Source: an uncultured Bacteroidales bacterium
GTDB taxonomy: Bacteria; Bacteroidota; Bacteroidia; Bacteroidales; Paludibacteraceae
DNA length: 64,000 nt
Reading direction: 5' to 3'
Assembly (NCBI GenBank): GCA_902774185.1
Contig: CACYHE010000006.1
Span: 1 to 64,000 of the forward strand
A program made the translations under genes and the position numbers. The notes under the pieces are model-generated. The model was not told the origin of the DNA. It saw only the letters and a program-made list of their open reading frames with translations, and did not search any database. This document shows, in pieces, positions 50,829 through 60,500 of the stretch. The stretch's first letter is position 1. Every line of letters begins with the position of its first letter.

Positions 50829-53240
50829 TTATTTAACCATTTGACCAATGACGTTGTAGGTCTTGCCGTCACGGAGAATGAGGATTTCGCCGTTACGGAG
50901 GATCTTATTTGTCATTGGTAATTTGTCATTGGTGATTTGATCAACGCCGGTTGCTGCGTCTTCCTTTTTGACGATACGGGCACGTTTGGCTGCTTTTTGG
51001 GCATCGCCCTTCACTTCGAAGTACGCACGGAAGGCTTTGATGTTTGCCGTGGTCGAAGGATAGAAGAGTTCGTTACCGGCACCGAGGAAGAGCGTGTTCT
51101 TGTCACCTCCGGTTAATTCGGTCGGGGCATAAACCGGTTTGAAATCGATGCAAGAAGTAGTTACGTTAACAGGACTGGTCGCTGTAATGGTCACTCCTTC
51201 GAACGAGGGATCTGCTACGTTAGATGCAGGTTGGAGCAAGTAGGGTTTACCGGATTCGAGCTCATATACGCGATTGAAGACAAGGGTCAACAATTCGCCA
51301 TCGAGCGAAGAGCTTGACAACTCCTCCAAGTCGTAGCCCGCACCAAAGAACTCCTGTAGTTGGTCATCGTCCAACGCGAACGGCAGACAGAAAGTATTGT
51401 ACTGCGAGGAGACGAGGGAACGAACAAAGGAGATATTTGACAACTCACCTGAATAAGTTGCGATATCTGAATTGTTTGAGTTCTCGGACAAGGTGAACGC
51501 AGAAACGATTTGTCCTTCTCCACTTGCGCCAAGACAAACGCTTCTATTGGATGCGGAAGAAACGAAATAGTCACCCGGTTTCTCACCGCCCATATTTGCC
51601 CAACCGGCAGTAAACACGCCGGATAAGCGGAACACCTTATACGGAGTAGTATTGGTTAACGGTTTCCCGCTTTCAATAGTAATTGCATTAGAATTCAGAT
51701 AAATATCTGTCTTCACACCGGAAATATTCGGTGCTCCGGATAGTTTTATCGTACCGGCATTGTTGTCAATGGCTGCGTTATAGTCATTCGAATCATCTGC
51801 CAGATTGAGCACTGCTCCTTCGCCTATTACCAACGTACCGCCTTCTTTCACTGAGATAAGTGCTTTGTCCAAGAAATCACCAGGATAACCTCCCGTGATT
51901 ACGCCATCACCGGCATCATCGTAAATAGTAAGCGTTTTACCGCTTGGCACAATAATATGCGTGCCATACAGGAATATCTGCTTTCCGTGCAGATTGAGCG
52001 TCAAGTTGCCTGTGAGAGTCACATTATTGTACTCCACTACATTCTTTGCAAGAAAGACCTGACCGGAAGTAGGCATTGCATCTTGAGTGGAATATTTATC
52101 GAATGAAATATCTTTATAGACGAGCATATCAGGCTCGGAGGAAGTGTTGAAATTGATTGTAGCCCATTCGCTGGCTTCTTCTCCTACTATAGTTTTTACG
52201 CGCACGAAATATTTGGTCTCGCTTTCCAGCCCGCTCATTGAATAGGAGCGAACATCTTTGTTGATAGCGATATCATCACTATAAGAGCCTCCGTTCACTT
52301 TCCATTGGAGTGTATAAGAATCTGCGTCTTCAACGGCATCCCAAGAGATAGTTGCAGAACTGAGGGTTATAGACGAAGCCGCGGGTTCGGGTACACCAAT
52401 CGGATCCGGTTCGGGTTCCGGATCAGGATCTTCACCTTCTTCCCACAGGTCTGCCCAATCGGTAACAACTTTGAGTTCGTCAATGAGGCAAGCCGCCTGT
52501 GAAGTATTAGATGAATAAAGAACAACGCTACCAAATGACGCGGCATCATTTTTTGCGCTAGCTTGTGTCGGTTTTGGAACGCATGTAGCACTTTCTGGTT
52601 TAGCCCCCTTAGTTGGATTGATGTACATCTTAATGACATCGTTTTTATCGCCGTCAACCCATGTATATTCTACGACAATCAAATATGTGCCATAAGCATA
52701 TTCATTTGCTGTATAGTCAATATATGTCGCAGTACTAGTTTCATCTAATTTGGCAATTCCAAACTTAAATCCACTACCGGATTGCATTACATATGGACGA
52801 GCATAGTGTTTTGTACTTGCTCCATTAAGCCCTGATGTACCAACACCCAATGCCCACAAATAATCTTTCCCACTTGATTTCATAGAGGATATTTTTACAA
52901 TACCTGCCATATAAACAGAACCGGAATTGACAGATTTAGTAAGAGGAGATGCTACACGTTTCCCATAATCCGCCTTAAATTCTGCTGTTTTTGTACCATC
53001 CGTTGCTGATTTATATCCGGAGTAAGTCAAATCATTAGAGCTATTCACATAAACATAACCACTTGCACCCATAATATTTGTCCATCCTGAAGCTGCAATT
53101 TCACCAGAATATGGCATTGCATCCGTATTTGTTGCCAGAGTTTCTGTTGTTTGTGCAAAATGCTCGATCAAAAGCACTTCCGCATTGACGGATGCGGAAA
53201 GGAGAATAAAAGAAAATAATGTGAGTAAAATCTTTCTCAT
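50829..53240 (-). CDS. Secreted lectin-like / FN3 protein with CLPF domain
   Basis: 803 residues; signal peptide 1-20 (MRKILLTLFSFILLSASVNA). Residues ~21-270: a concanavalin-like domain shared with the divergent 917-aa protein ('VYMAGIVKISSM...', 'FKFGIAKLDETSTATYIDYT', 'YLIVVEYTWVDGDKNDVIKMYINPTKG'). An acidic Pro/Glu/Asp linker, one FN3 (~285-365), a beta-helix-like region ('NLTLNLHGKQIFLYGTHIIV'), then the CLPF domain ('YNTFCLPFALDDDQLQ', 'ESGKPYLLQP', 'NTLFLGAGNELFYP', 'IKAFRAYFEV'). The linker before the tail, VDQITNDKLPMTNK (50907-50941), is repeat-encoded. Tail: NKILRNGEILILRDGKTYNV. Followed by a 45-aa peptide gene. Confidence 0.83.
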   Translation of the reverse strand: MRKILLTLFSFILLSASVNAEVLLIEHFAQTTETLATNTDAMPYSGEIAASGWTNIMGASGYVYVNSSNDLTYSGYKSATDGTKTAEFKADYGKRVASPLTKSVNSGSVYMAGIVKISSMKSSGKDYLWALGVGTSGLNGASTKHYARPYVMQSGSGFKFGIAKLDETSTATYIDYTANEYAYGTYLIVVEYTWVDGDKNDVIKMYINPTKGAKPESATCVPKPTQASAKNDAASFGSVVLYSSNTSQAACLIDELKVVTDWADLWEEGEDPDPEPEPDPIGVPEPAASSITLSSATISWDAVEDADSYTLQWKVNGGSYSDDIAINKDVRSYSMSGLESETKYFVRVKTIVGEEASEWATINFNTSSEPDMLVYKDISFDKYSTQDAMPTSGQVFLAKNVVEYNNVTLTGNLTLNLHGKQIFLYGTHIIVPSGKTLTIYDDAGDGVITGGYPGDFLDKALISVKEGGTLVIGEGAVLNLADDSNDYNAAIDNNAGTIKLSGAPNISGVKTDIYLNSNAITIESGKPLTNTTPYKVFRLSGVFTAGWANMGGEKPGDYFVSSASNRSVCLGASGEGQIVSAFTLSENSNNSDIATYSGELSNISFVRSLVSSQYNTFCLPFALDDDQLQEFFGAGYDLEELSSSSLDGELLTLVFNRVYELESGKPYLLQPASNVADPSFEGVTITATSPVNVTTSCIDFKPVYAPTELTGGDKNTLFLGAGNELFYPSTTANIKAFRAYFEVKGDAQKAAKRARIVKKEDAATGVDQITNDKLPMTNKILRNGEILILRDGKTYNVIGQMVK

Positions 53241-53394
53241 AACTAATACCTTTTTAATTTATGATTTCAAATTTAAAATTTCAATTTTATGATTTGTGAT
53301 TTTGGGGCATGTGCGATTTAAGACATAATCTTAAAAATCGTACATTCGTTTTACAACATTTAGGCGATTTTTGGGCGTTTCTAGGGGGTTCGAC

Positions 53395-53440
53395 CATAGC
53401 TATTGACCACGTGATGACCACGTAATGACTACGTTCCGCA
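53395..53440. repeat. Tandem TGACCACG-type repeat in the long leader of the 803-aa gene
   Basis: Three degenerate 10-11 bp units (TTGACCACG, TGATGACCACG, TAATGACTACG). They lie in the ~308-nt leader of the 803-aa gene, which otherwise shows a duplicated 'AATCTTAAxAATCGT' (53331, 53458). Confidence 0.6.
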
Positions 53441-53554
53441 CCCGTCGAAACCTCTAAATCTTAATAATCGTGTATGTTTTGGATCGCACGATTTGAGAGA
53501 TTCTGCAATGCAACATTTGGATGTTCTATTTAGCAAAATGTCCAAAAATCGGGG

Positions 53555-53586
53555 CAAAGGTACGCAAAAATTTACAAATACGCAAA
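53555..53586 (-). promoter_or_regulatory. Promoter of the 803-aa gene
   Basis: Minus strand: TTTG (53586-53583), 20 nt, TACCTTTG (53562-53555). Gives an unusually long leader of ~308 nt. Confidence 0.78.
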
Positions 53587-53622
53587 TTTTTAGTGCATTT
53601 TTTTGTATTTTTTGCATTTTTT

Positions 53623-53654
53623 CTTGCATATGTCAAAAAAAAGCAGTACTTTTG
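53623..53654 (+). promoter_or_regulatory. Promoter upstream of structured leader A
   Basis: CTTG (53623-53626), 20 nt, TACTTTTG (53647-53654). The spacer is nearly identical to the asnA promoter spacer. Leader ~398 nt to the ATG at 54059. Confidence 0.85.
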
Positions 53655-53675
53655 CACGCGATTTTAGTATTTGTG

Positions 53676-53697
53676 GTAAATAAATATAGATAAATAC
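53676..53697 (+). repeat. 22-bp direct repeat, left copy
   Basis: Identical over 22 bp to 56809-56830. The two copies flank the whole leader-plus-gene unit. Confidence 0.8.
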
Positions 53698-54047
53698 TGA
53701 ATAGTTGTTTAGATACTGCGTACCATGCGTATTATTTTGCCAAGCTGCTCTTTTAAATAGATTTAACGATCACCTTATCAAAATAATCCTCATCTCATCG
53801 AGATAAAACAACTATTCAGCGATAAACAAAGATAAAATTTTTCAACGCATAGTGTAATTTTTTATCAATGATCCGCAACAAATTTATCTATGTTTATTGC
53901 TTTTGAATGATTTTGACACGAAGGTGTGTGGATTAGAGCGATTGAGCAGATAGGAAAGCTTGTTTTCATAGATGATCAAGCGGTCTAATACACAAGGAGC
54001 AAAGCTCTAAAATCATTTAAAAGTGTTTATCTTGGTTTATATACAAA
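53682..54047 (+). ncRNA. Structured 5' leader A (candidate regulatory RNA)
   Basis: Long-range helices visible by eye: P1 53682-53695 with 53882-53895 (14 pairs, one G-U), P2 53697-53710 with 53806-53819 (14 pairs), P3 53906-53914 with 54009-54017 (9 pairs). P3 encloses small hairpins ACAC-GAAG-GTGT, GCTTG...CAAGC and GAGC-AAA-GCTC. The part from 53820 on is repeated upstream of the 1506-aa gene (57196-57424): about 94% identity over the last 165 nt, although the genes that follow are unrelated at their start. It ends ~12 nt before the ATG. No match to a riboswitch class known to me. Confidence 0.6.
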
Positions 54048-54058
54048 TAATAAATACA

Positions 54059-56812
54059 ATGAAAAAGATTTTTACGTTATTATGTGCGGCGATGATGGTC
54101 GCAGCAGTGGAGGCGAAGGTCATTCTGACCGAGAGTTTTGAGCAAAGTGCAGGTACGCTGCATGCAGGTCTCAATACCGAAATGGGTTCGAACACCAGCG
54201 ATTGGTGGACGTTCAGCGGAGGTACCGGTTCTACGCCTAAATTTATCGAAGTGGTAAACGGTTCGCTTTCCTATCCGGGTTATGCCACCGCAGGCAAGGG
54301 AAACAAAGCGCATTTATGGTCCACAGACGCAGACGATTTGCGGCAATTTTCAAAAGAATACACGAGCGGAAAAGTATATCTGGCTGCAATCATCAATATA
54401 GATACCCTCAGACAAGGTACGAGTCCGGACTATTTCTTAAGTTTTGGCGACGCGTCTGCCAGCAACCATTGTGCACGACTCTATGCTAAATCGGTGAAGG
54501 AAAGCGGGCAATATATTGGATTCCGCTTAGGTGTTGCTAAGAAAGATGAAAATAGCACATATATCCGTTACACGAGCGATGTACTCAGCGCCGAGACGAA
54601 CTACTTGGTGGTTATCGAGTACGAGTTTGTAGATGGCGACAATAATGATATCGTTCGTCTGTATGTCAACCCGACCAAGGCAACCACTCAACCGACTTTC
54701 GAGTGCGTACAAGATACGGTGAATAGTAACAGTACTTCTTGCGGTGCTAACACCAAGAAAGATGCTGCCAAACTGGCGTCGGTTAACTTGCGCCAAGGCA
54801 CCAACACGCCAAGAAACGTTTTTGTAGACGAGATCACAGTTGCCACCACCTGGGATGAGTTGTTTGCAGACGAAGGCGGAGACACACCGGGCGGAGGTGA
54901 TCAGGACGAAGACGATGCTTTGGTGATCGACTCCGAGGACAACCTGATTGCGAACAGCAGTTTTGAGGAGTACAGCTGTAATGCTGTCTTCGGTTGCTCA
55001 TTCGATGATTGGAGCTTACCGCTGAACACGGCGAGTGCCAACTCGTCCGACAAACTGTTAGGCAGTACCTCGATTATGATGAACCCGACGATGGTTGCAA
55101 CAATCGACCAAGGCGTGCAGTTGACTGATGCCAGTTATGCGGCAGGCACTAAGTTCACCTTGACGCTCAACTATAAGATCATCACTATGCCGGAAGGCGG
55201 TGCGCTGAAAATGGATTGCTACTGGGAAGCCGCAGCAGGTGGTGACTCCGAGGCGATTGAGGCACACGATGCCGAAGTGCTACGGGGCGAACTGGCAAGC
55301 GGTAACGCATGGAAGCATAAGGTAGTAACGACCACCAAGCCGGCCAAGTCCGCATACCTGCGTGTACGCGTGACCATCCCGAAGGGCGCTAAAGTGCTGT
55401 TCGACGCTTGGTGTCTGCTCAAAGAGACTGCCGCTCCGGACGAGCCGTTCATTGAGGTATCGCCGGTTCAGCTATCGTCGGTAGAGACGACTCTGGGTAA
55501 CACGGTGAACTTCCAGACCGTTCATATCCACCAAGGCAACCTGACGAGCAATACGACGTTCTACGTAGGCGGCAATGATAAAGGCCATTTCCAACTCTCG
55601 GCAAACGAGTTAGCAGCCGACCAGAGCGATTTAGACCTTATTATAACATACGCACCTACGAGCGCAGGCACGCACACGGCATCGCTCATCTTCGATAATG
55701 CCAACCACACGACGATTCTGCCGGATATGATCTCGCTTAAGGGAACCTGTACCGACCCGAGTGCAAAACCCGTGCTTACCGTCACGCCGAGTACCTTACC
55801 TGATTTTGAGGTGCTGGAAGGCAAGCAGCAGAAGATGACCGTAACGCTGAGCAGCGTAAACTGCACGGATTACGTCTATGCACGCGTAGATCATATCAGT
55901 CCGGAGGAGCACGGTACGTTCACTATCGACGGTACGATGTTCAGCAAGAACAGCGAGGCAACGGTGACGATCACTTTCTCGCCGCTACAGGCCGGTACGT
56001 ACCAATCGAAGATCACCTTCTACTCGCAAGACGCAGAGAGCGTCGTGCTGACCGTAAACGGAAAGGGTATCGCGAAGACGCCTGAGACGATCGATTGGCA
56101 GACCGATTTTGTATGGGACGAGAGTAATCCGTTGACCTATATGGATGAACCGTTCGACAATATCAAGCATAACGAGACCTTGCTCTTGAGCGGTTGGCAG
56201 AACGTAGCAGCTGCCGAAGCTCGTCCTTGGTGGGGCTTTGACGAGTCGAAGACCACTCCGGCACGCGGTACCGGCAAGTACGCCAAGGCGACCGCTTACC
56301 AGTTCGGCAAGGATTCGACGGCGCTCTGGGACATGTGGCTCGTGACACCGGCACTCGACTACAAGAACGCCGAGAAAAAAGTGTTTGCATTCAATGTGAT
56401 GGCAGAGTACCTGGCGGACGAAGGTAACAAACCGCAGTTGGGCATCTATTATATCGACGCGACAGGCGCTGAGCTGTTCGTGCAAGACCTCACGTCCAGT
56501 TTCGAACTGCCGTCCACCAGTGACGAGAACCTCGTTTGGTACTCCTACATCCTGGATCTCACGCCGTACGCTCAGACGATGGCAGATGTGTTCCATATGG
56601 CATTCCGCTACACCGGCCCGAACGGCAATGAAGGGGTTGTGACCTATTATATTGACAATGTCAGCTGGGGTAAGGAAGATCCTGTAGAGGGTATTGAAAC
56701 GATTAGCGATGAGGGATTATCGATTAGCGGACGCAAGCTTCTCCGTAACGGCCAACTCCTCATCCTCCGTGACGGCAAGACCTATAACGTGCTGGGTACA
56801 CGGGTTGAGTAA
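54059..56812 (+). CDS. Secreted multi-domain surface protein (lectin-like, ASH-like, cleaved adhesin)
   Basis: 917 residues from the ATG at 54059 (MKKIFTLLCAAMMVAAVEA, signal peptide); the longer frame from 54023 lies inside the structured leader. Residues ~20-270: lectin-like domain shared with the divergent 803-aa protein ('GKVYLAAIINIDTL', 'GFRLGVAKKDENSTYIRYTSD', 'YLVVIEYEFVDGDNNDIVRLYVNPTKA'). An acidic Gly linker, a CBM-like jelly roll (~290-465, 'NLIANSSFEEYSC'), two ASH-type domains (~470-675, 'TFYVGGNDKGHFQLS...', 'LIITYAPTSAGTHTASLIF'), and a cleaved-adhesin domain (~685-880). Tail: GRKLLRNGQLLILRDGKTYN. Role inferred as surface binding. Confidence 0.83.
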   Translation: MKKIFTLLCAAMMVAAVEAKVILTESFEQSAGTLHAGLNTEMGSNTSDWWTFSGGTGSTPKFIEVVNGSLSYPGYATAGKGNKAHLWSTDADDLRQFSKEYTSGKVYLAAIINIDTLRQGTSPDYFLSFGDASASNHCARLYAKSVKESGQYIGFRLGVAKKDENSTYIRYTSDVLSAETNYLVVIEYEFVDGDNNDIVRLYVNPTKATTQPTFECVQDTVNSNSTSCGANTKKDAAKLASVNLRQGTNTPRNVFVDEITVATTWDELFADEGGDTPGGGDQDEDDALVIDSEDNLIANSSFEEYSCNAVFGCSFDDWSLPLNTASANSSDKLLGSTSIMMNPTMVATIDQGVQLTDASYAAGTKFTLTLNYKIITMPEGGALKMDCYWEAAAGGDSEAIEAHDAEVLRGELASGNAWKHKVVTTTKPAKSAYLRVRVTIPKGAKVLFDAWCLLKETAAPDEPFIEVSPVQLSSVETTLGNTVNFQTVHIHQGNLTSNTTFYVGGNDKGHFQLSANELAADQSDLDLIITYAPTSAGTHTASLIFDNANHTTILPDMISLKGTCTDPSAKPVLTVTPSTLPDFEVLEGKQQKMTVTLSSVNCTDYVYARVDHISPEEHGTFTIDGTMFSKNSEATVTITFSPLQAGTYQSKITFYSQDAESVVLTVNGKGIAKTPETIDWQTDFVWDESNPLTYMDEPFDNIKHNETLLLSGWQNVAAAEARPWWGFDESKTTPARGTGKYAKATAYQFGKDSTALWDMWLVTPALDYKNAEKKVFAFNVMAEYLADEGNKPQLGIYYIDATGAELFVQDLTSSFELPSTSDENLVWYSYILDLTPYAQTMADVFHMAFRYTGPNGNEGVVTYYIDNVSWGKEDPVEGIETISDEGLSISGRKLLRNGQLLILRDGKTYNVLGTRVE

Positions 56813-56830
56813 ATAAATATAGATAAATAC
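56809..56830 (+). repeat. 22-bp direct repeat, right copy
   Basis: Overlaps the stop codon of the 917-aa gene (TAA at 56810-56812); identical to 53676-53697. Confidence 0.8.
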
Positions 56831-56921
56831 AACAAAGGATGTTGCAAATAGCGGATTAAGAGGTCAAAATGCAAAATAAAATGTACAAAACGTAATTTTT
56901 TAAGAAATTATATACATTTTG

Positions 56922-56953
56922 TTTGCATATATCAGAAAAAAGCACTACTTTTG
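56922..56953 (+). promoter_or_regulatory. Promoter upstream of structured leader B
   Basis: TTTG (56922-56925), 20 nt, TACTTTTG (56946-56953). The transcript would begin near 56960, ~600 nt before the ATG at 57565. Confidence 0.83.
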
Positions 56954-56994
56954 CAGCGATTTTGATATTTACTTACTCACAGCATGTGAGGATT

Positions 56995-57041
56995 CGATTT
57001 CTTGGATCGGGTCTCGGCCCATCCAAGAATCGTTTTTTTTT
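56995..57041 (+). terminator. Strong terminator early in leader B (attenuator-like)
   Basis: CGATTTCTTGGATCGGG, loop, CCC-ATCCAAGAATCG, then nine T. It begins only ~35 nt after the predicted start, so it would stop most transcripts from promoter 56922 unless it is prevented from forming. Leader A lacks it. Alternatively it ends the 917-aa transcript. Confidence 0.82.
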
Positions 57042-57058
57042 AAAATCTGATAGTAAAA

Positions 57059-57424
57059 AAACATAGATAAACACTGAATAATAATTTTATCACTACGTGA
57101 TTACGAATCTTTGTTCTGATAACTTATTTTTGAATACATTCAACATAACTTATCCGATCAAACATTCATCTCTTAAAGATACAAATTATTATTCTGCGAT
57201 AAACAAAGATAAATTTTTTCAAAGCATAGTGTAACTTTTTATACACTGATCCGCTATGAATTTTATCTATGTTTATTGCTTTTGAATGATTTTGACACGA
57301 AAGTGCGTGGATTAGAGCGATTGAGCAGATAGAAAAGCTTGTTTTCATAGATGATCAAGCGGTCTGAGACACAAGGAGCAAAGCTCTAAAATCATTTAAA
57401 AGGTTTTATCTTAATTTATATACG
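57059..57424 (+). ncRNA. Structured 5' leader B (candidate regulatory RNA)
   Basis: Same layout as leader A: P1 57059-57071 with 57262-57274 (13 pairs), P2 57076-57087 with 57183-57194 (12 pairs), P3 57285-57293 with 57388-57396. P2 differs in sequence from leader A on both sides yet still pairs. In P1 a U-G of A becomes C-G here, and the small hairpin has a GAAA loop instead of GAAG. Another 140 nt follow before the ATG, with hairpins TAGGCA-T-TGCCTA (57463-57475) and ATATATACT-TAT-AGTATATAT (57500-57520). Confidence 0.6.
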
Positions 57425-57564
57425 AAAAGAAGGCGAAACGGGACAGGAACGGATCGATTACGTAGGCATTGCCTATGAATCACGTATCCTACCCACCTTA
57501 TATATACTTATAGTATATATCCCGTGATTTTGAAAATTGATAATTATTAAGTAGGTATTAGTAT

Positions 57565-60500
57565 ATGAAAAAATCTTTACTTTATTCATTTTTCATCACC
57601 GCTATGCTTTGCATAGTTGGTATCAATAATGCGTGGGCTTTGGACTACAACTGCATAATTACTAACATTAGTATTGAGCAATCGGATGCTATCACGATTA
57701 ATCGCTTCAAATTGACGATTAACCAGAGTGCAGTAGCTACCGCTTCAGGTAATACCGCATATACAAACAGCATTGAACTCTATCTCGACTCTGATGATCG
57801 TACAATTGAGGGATCATATTCTTCAGCTAATGCTGCTACCAACAAAATTAACAAGGATTTAACTTCTTTTAATAATGGTAGTCGGGAAATTCGTACCAAT
57901 GCGACTTCTACTTTCGTCATAAACAAAGTTAGCGATGGTGTATATAAGATTAAACCATGTACTTTATGTCTTCAGAACACATCTACTCATTCTGGAACCT
58001 ACAACTATCGCTATGCATATGCCAACAAAACTAATGCAATATCCGGTACCACCACTGATTATCAATTTGAATTTACTCCGCAGTATGCTGTTGCGCCTAC
58101 AAGTTTAAGTACTAGTTCTGTAGGTGCGACGACTGCAACAGTAAGCTGGACAAGTAGTGAGAGTGCATGGCAGTATGTTTGTTTGCCATCATCGACTACT
58201 TTAACAGAAGAATTATGGACAAGTAATGCGGTTTCTACAAATACTAAATCGGTAAATCTTACAGGGCTGACACCTGCTACCAAATACAAATTCTATGTCA
58301 TCTCTGATCGTGGTGCAAATGGTACGAGTGTTATCTCCTCGAAAGAATTCACGACCGAATGTGCTACTGTTTCTTCTTTCCCTTGGAATGAAGGTTTTGA
58401 AAGTGCAACTTCTGCTGAATTACCCTTATGCTGGCAGAAAATCACAGCAGGTACAGCTAATGTAATGGCAAGTTCTTCGTACCAAAAATCGGGAAGTAAT
58501 TCTGTTTGTTTAGTAGGAGGCGGTAGTTCTACAGATGTTATTGCTGTACTCCCTGAATTTACAACAAACATTAGCAATCTTGCTATTTCCTTCTGGTACA
58601 AAACTCCTGTTGATGATGAATTTTACGATTATGGAGACACTAAAGTCGGATATGTTACCAACACAAGCAGTGCATCGAGTTTCGTTGCAACGAGCGGCAA
58701 TTTAACACAGACTGAAAGTTTCGACGAAGTAGAGAACATTTCGTTTGACGGAGCTCCTTCAGGTGCACGTATGGCTATACGCTTTACCGGAGGTGTTTCC
58801 AATGGTCGTGTATACATCGATGACATCACTGTTACCGAGAAACCGACTTGCAACAAGCCGACAGGAGTTGCAGTAACAGCAGACAGCGAGACGGCTGAAG
58901 GCGCAACAATTACTTGGAACGCGAATAGCATGAGCGCGTGGGTAATGCAGGTTTCGGAAGGCGACGCTGCAAGTTGGGGCGACGATATCAATGTGGCTAC
59001 CAACTCCAAAGTGCTGACCGGCTTGAAGGCACATACCTTATATTATGTTCGCGTAAAAGCAACTTGCGGCGTGTATGGAGATAGTGAGTGGAGCGATAAT
59101 GCTTCCTTCACCACCCTCTGCGGTACGGTTAGCGTAAGCGCTTCTTCCTCTTGGAACAACGATTTCGAGGGTCTGGGCGATCATGTTATCCCTGAATGTT
59201 GGGACAACTCCGCTTCCACAACGACCTCTTCATGGGGCAGCGGCTATATCTGGGGTACGTATGAGCGTAGCAGCAATAAGTCGCTGGCTATGGACAACGC
59301 CGTTTGCGATAACGGTACCTCTCTTATCAACACGCCGGATATCGCTATTCCGGATGACGGTAGAGAGTATGAGTTGACCTTCGACTACTCGAACATGGCA
59401 ATCGCCGGTAATAATCTATATGTAAAAATCTCCGCAAACGGCGGTGCATTCGTAGAAAAGGGTGTATATTACCCCTCCGGCAATGTGTCTTCCTATCCGG
59501 GCGAGTTTGTACCCGCTACCATCAGCCTTGCCGACTACAGCGGTCAAACCATCAAGATTCAGTTCTTCGCGAACCCCACAAGCGGTACTGCTTCCACCGG
59601 AGGTGCGATGTTCATCGACAACGTCAGCGTACACAAAGCGACAACTTGCTTCCAACCGACCGCATTAGCAGCATCTAACTTGACCGCTAACAGCGCTCAC
59701 ATGACTTGGACTGCCGGTGGTAGCGAGACCGCTTGGCGTCTCCAGTACCGCACAGATGGCGGTTCATGGAGCGCAGAGCAAGCGGTAAGCACAACTCCGG
59801 CATTTGACATTGAGAGCCTCAGCGCAAACACGGAGTACTTTGTACGCATAAAAGCATACTGCGGTGTAGAAGACCAGAGCGAATGGAGCGAAGTTGCTTC
59901 CTTTACTACCCTCTGCGCAGCAGAAAGCATGCCGTTCAGCGAGTCGTTCAGCAGTGCATCGGCTCTGCCCTCTTGCTGGGAAGCAACTCCTGCTTCGGGT
60001 ACCTACAAATGGGGCGCATATGAGAACAGCGGTGCGTATAGTGTACAACTTCGTACCGGTTCGAGCGGTAGCGCTGAACTGCGTATGCCGCCTGTTGCGT
60101 TGAGCGAGGACGCTATCTTGCGCTTCGAGTGGAAGAACGTCAACGGTGCGTCCGTAAACATCTATGTTTCCACGGACGGCGGTTCAAGCAGAACCATGAT
60201 TCCGACCGACCTGTCCGGTATTCATGCCGATTGGGCAACGAAAGTCTTTGACCTCTCCGCTTACACCGGCGAGACAGCATTGATCTACTTCGTAGCCAAC
60301 TTCTCGACCGCTAACCAATACGCATACTTGGACGACGTGGAAGTAGTAGCCCGTCCGTGCGAGATGATTCTCAATATCGCCGCAGCTCCGATCACCGGTG
60401 GCGGTACCCTCTCTTGGAGCGGTAACGTGAAGAAAATCCGTTATAAGAAAGGCTCGGACGAATGGAGTTATGCAACTCCTGCTAACAACGCCGGTCCGCA

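Noticed and set aside
50575-50844. Plus-strand 89-codon frame overlapping the asnA end, considered as a pseudogene remnant
   Set aside because: The minus strand of the same DNA encodes a peptide matching the MK-Y-P family, which explains the open frame better.
53697-53819. Phase-variable (invertible) promoter flanked by inverted repeats
   Set aside because: The 14-bp inverted repeats exist, but no consensus promoter lies between them in either direction and no recombinase gene is nearby; kept only as an alternative.
57166-57348. Minus-strand 60-codon frame within leader B
   Set aside because: The first 29 residues are also open in leader A, but the frame then ends differently and the changes fit RNA helices; treated as non-coding.
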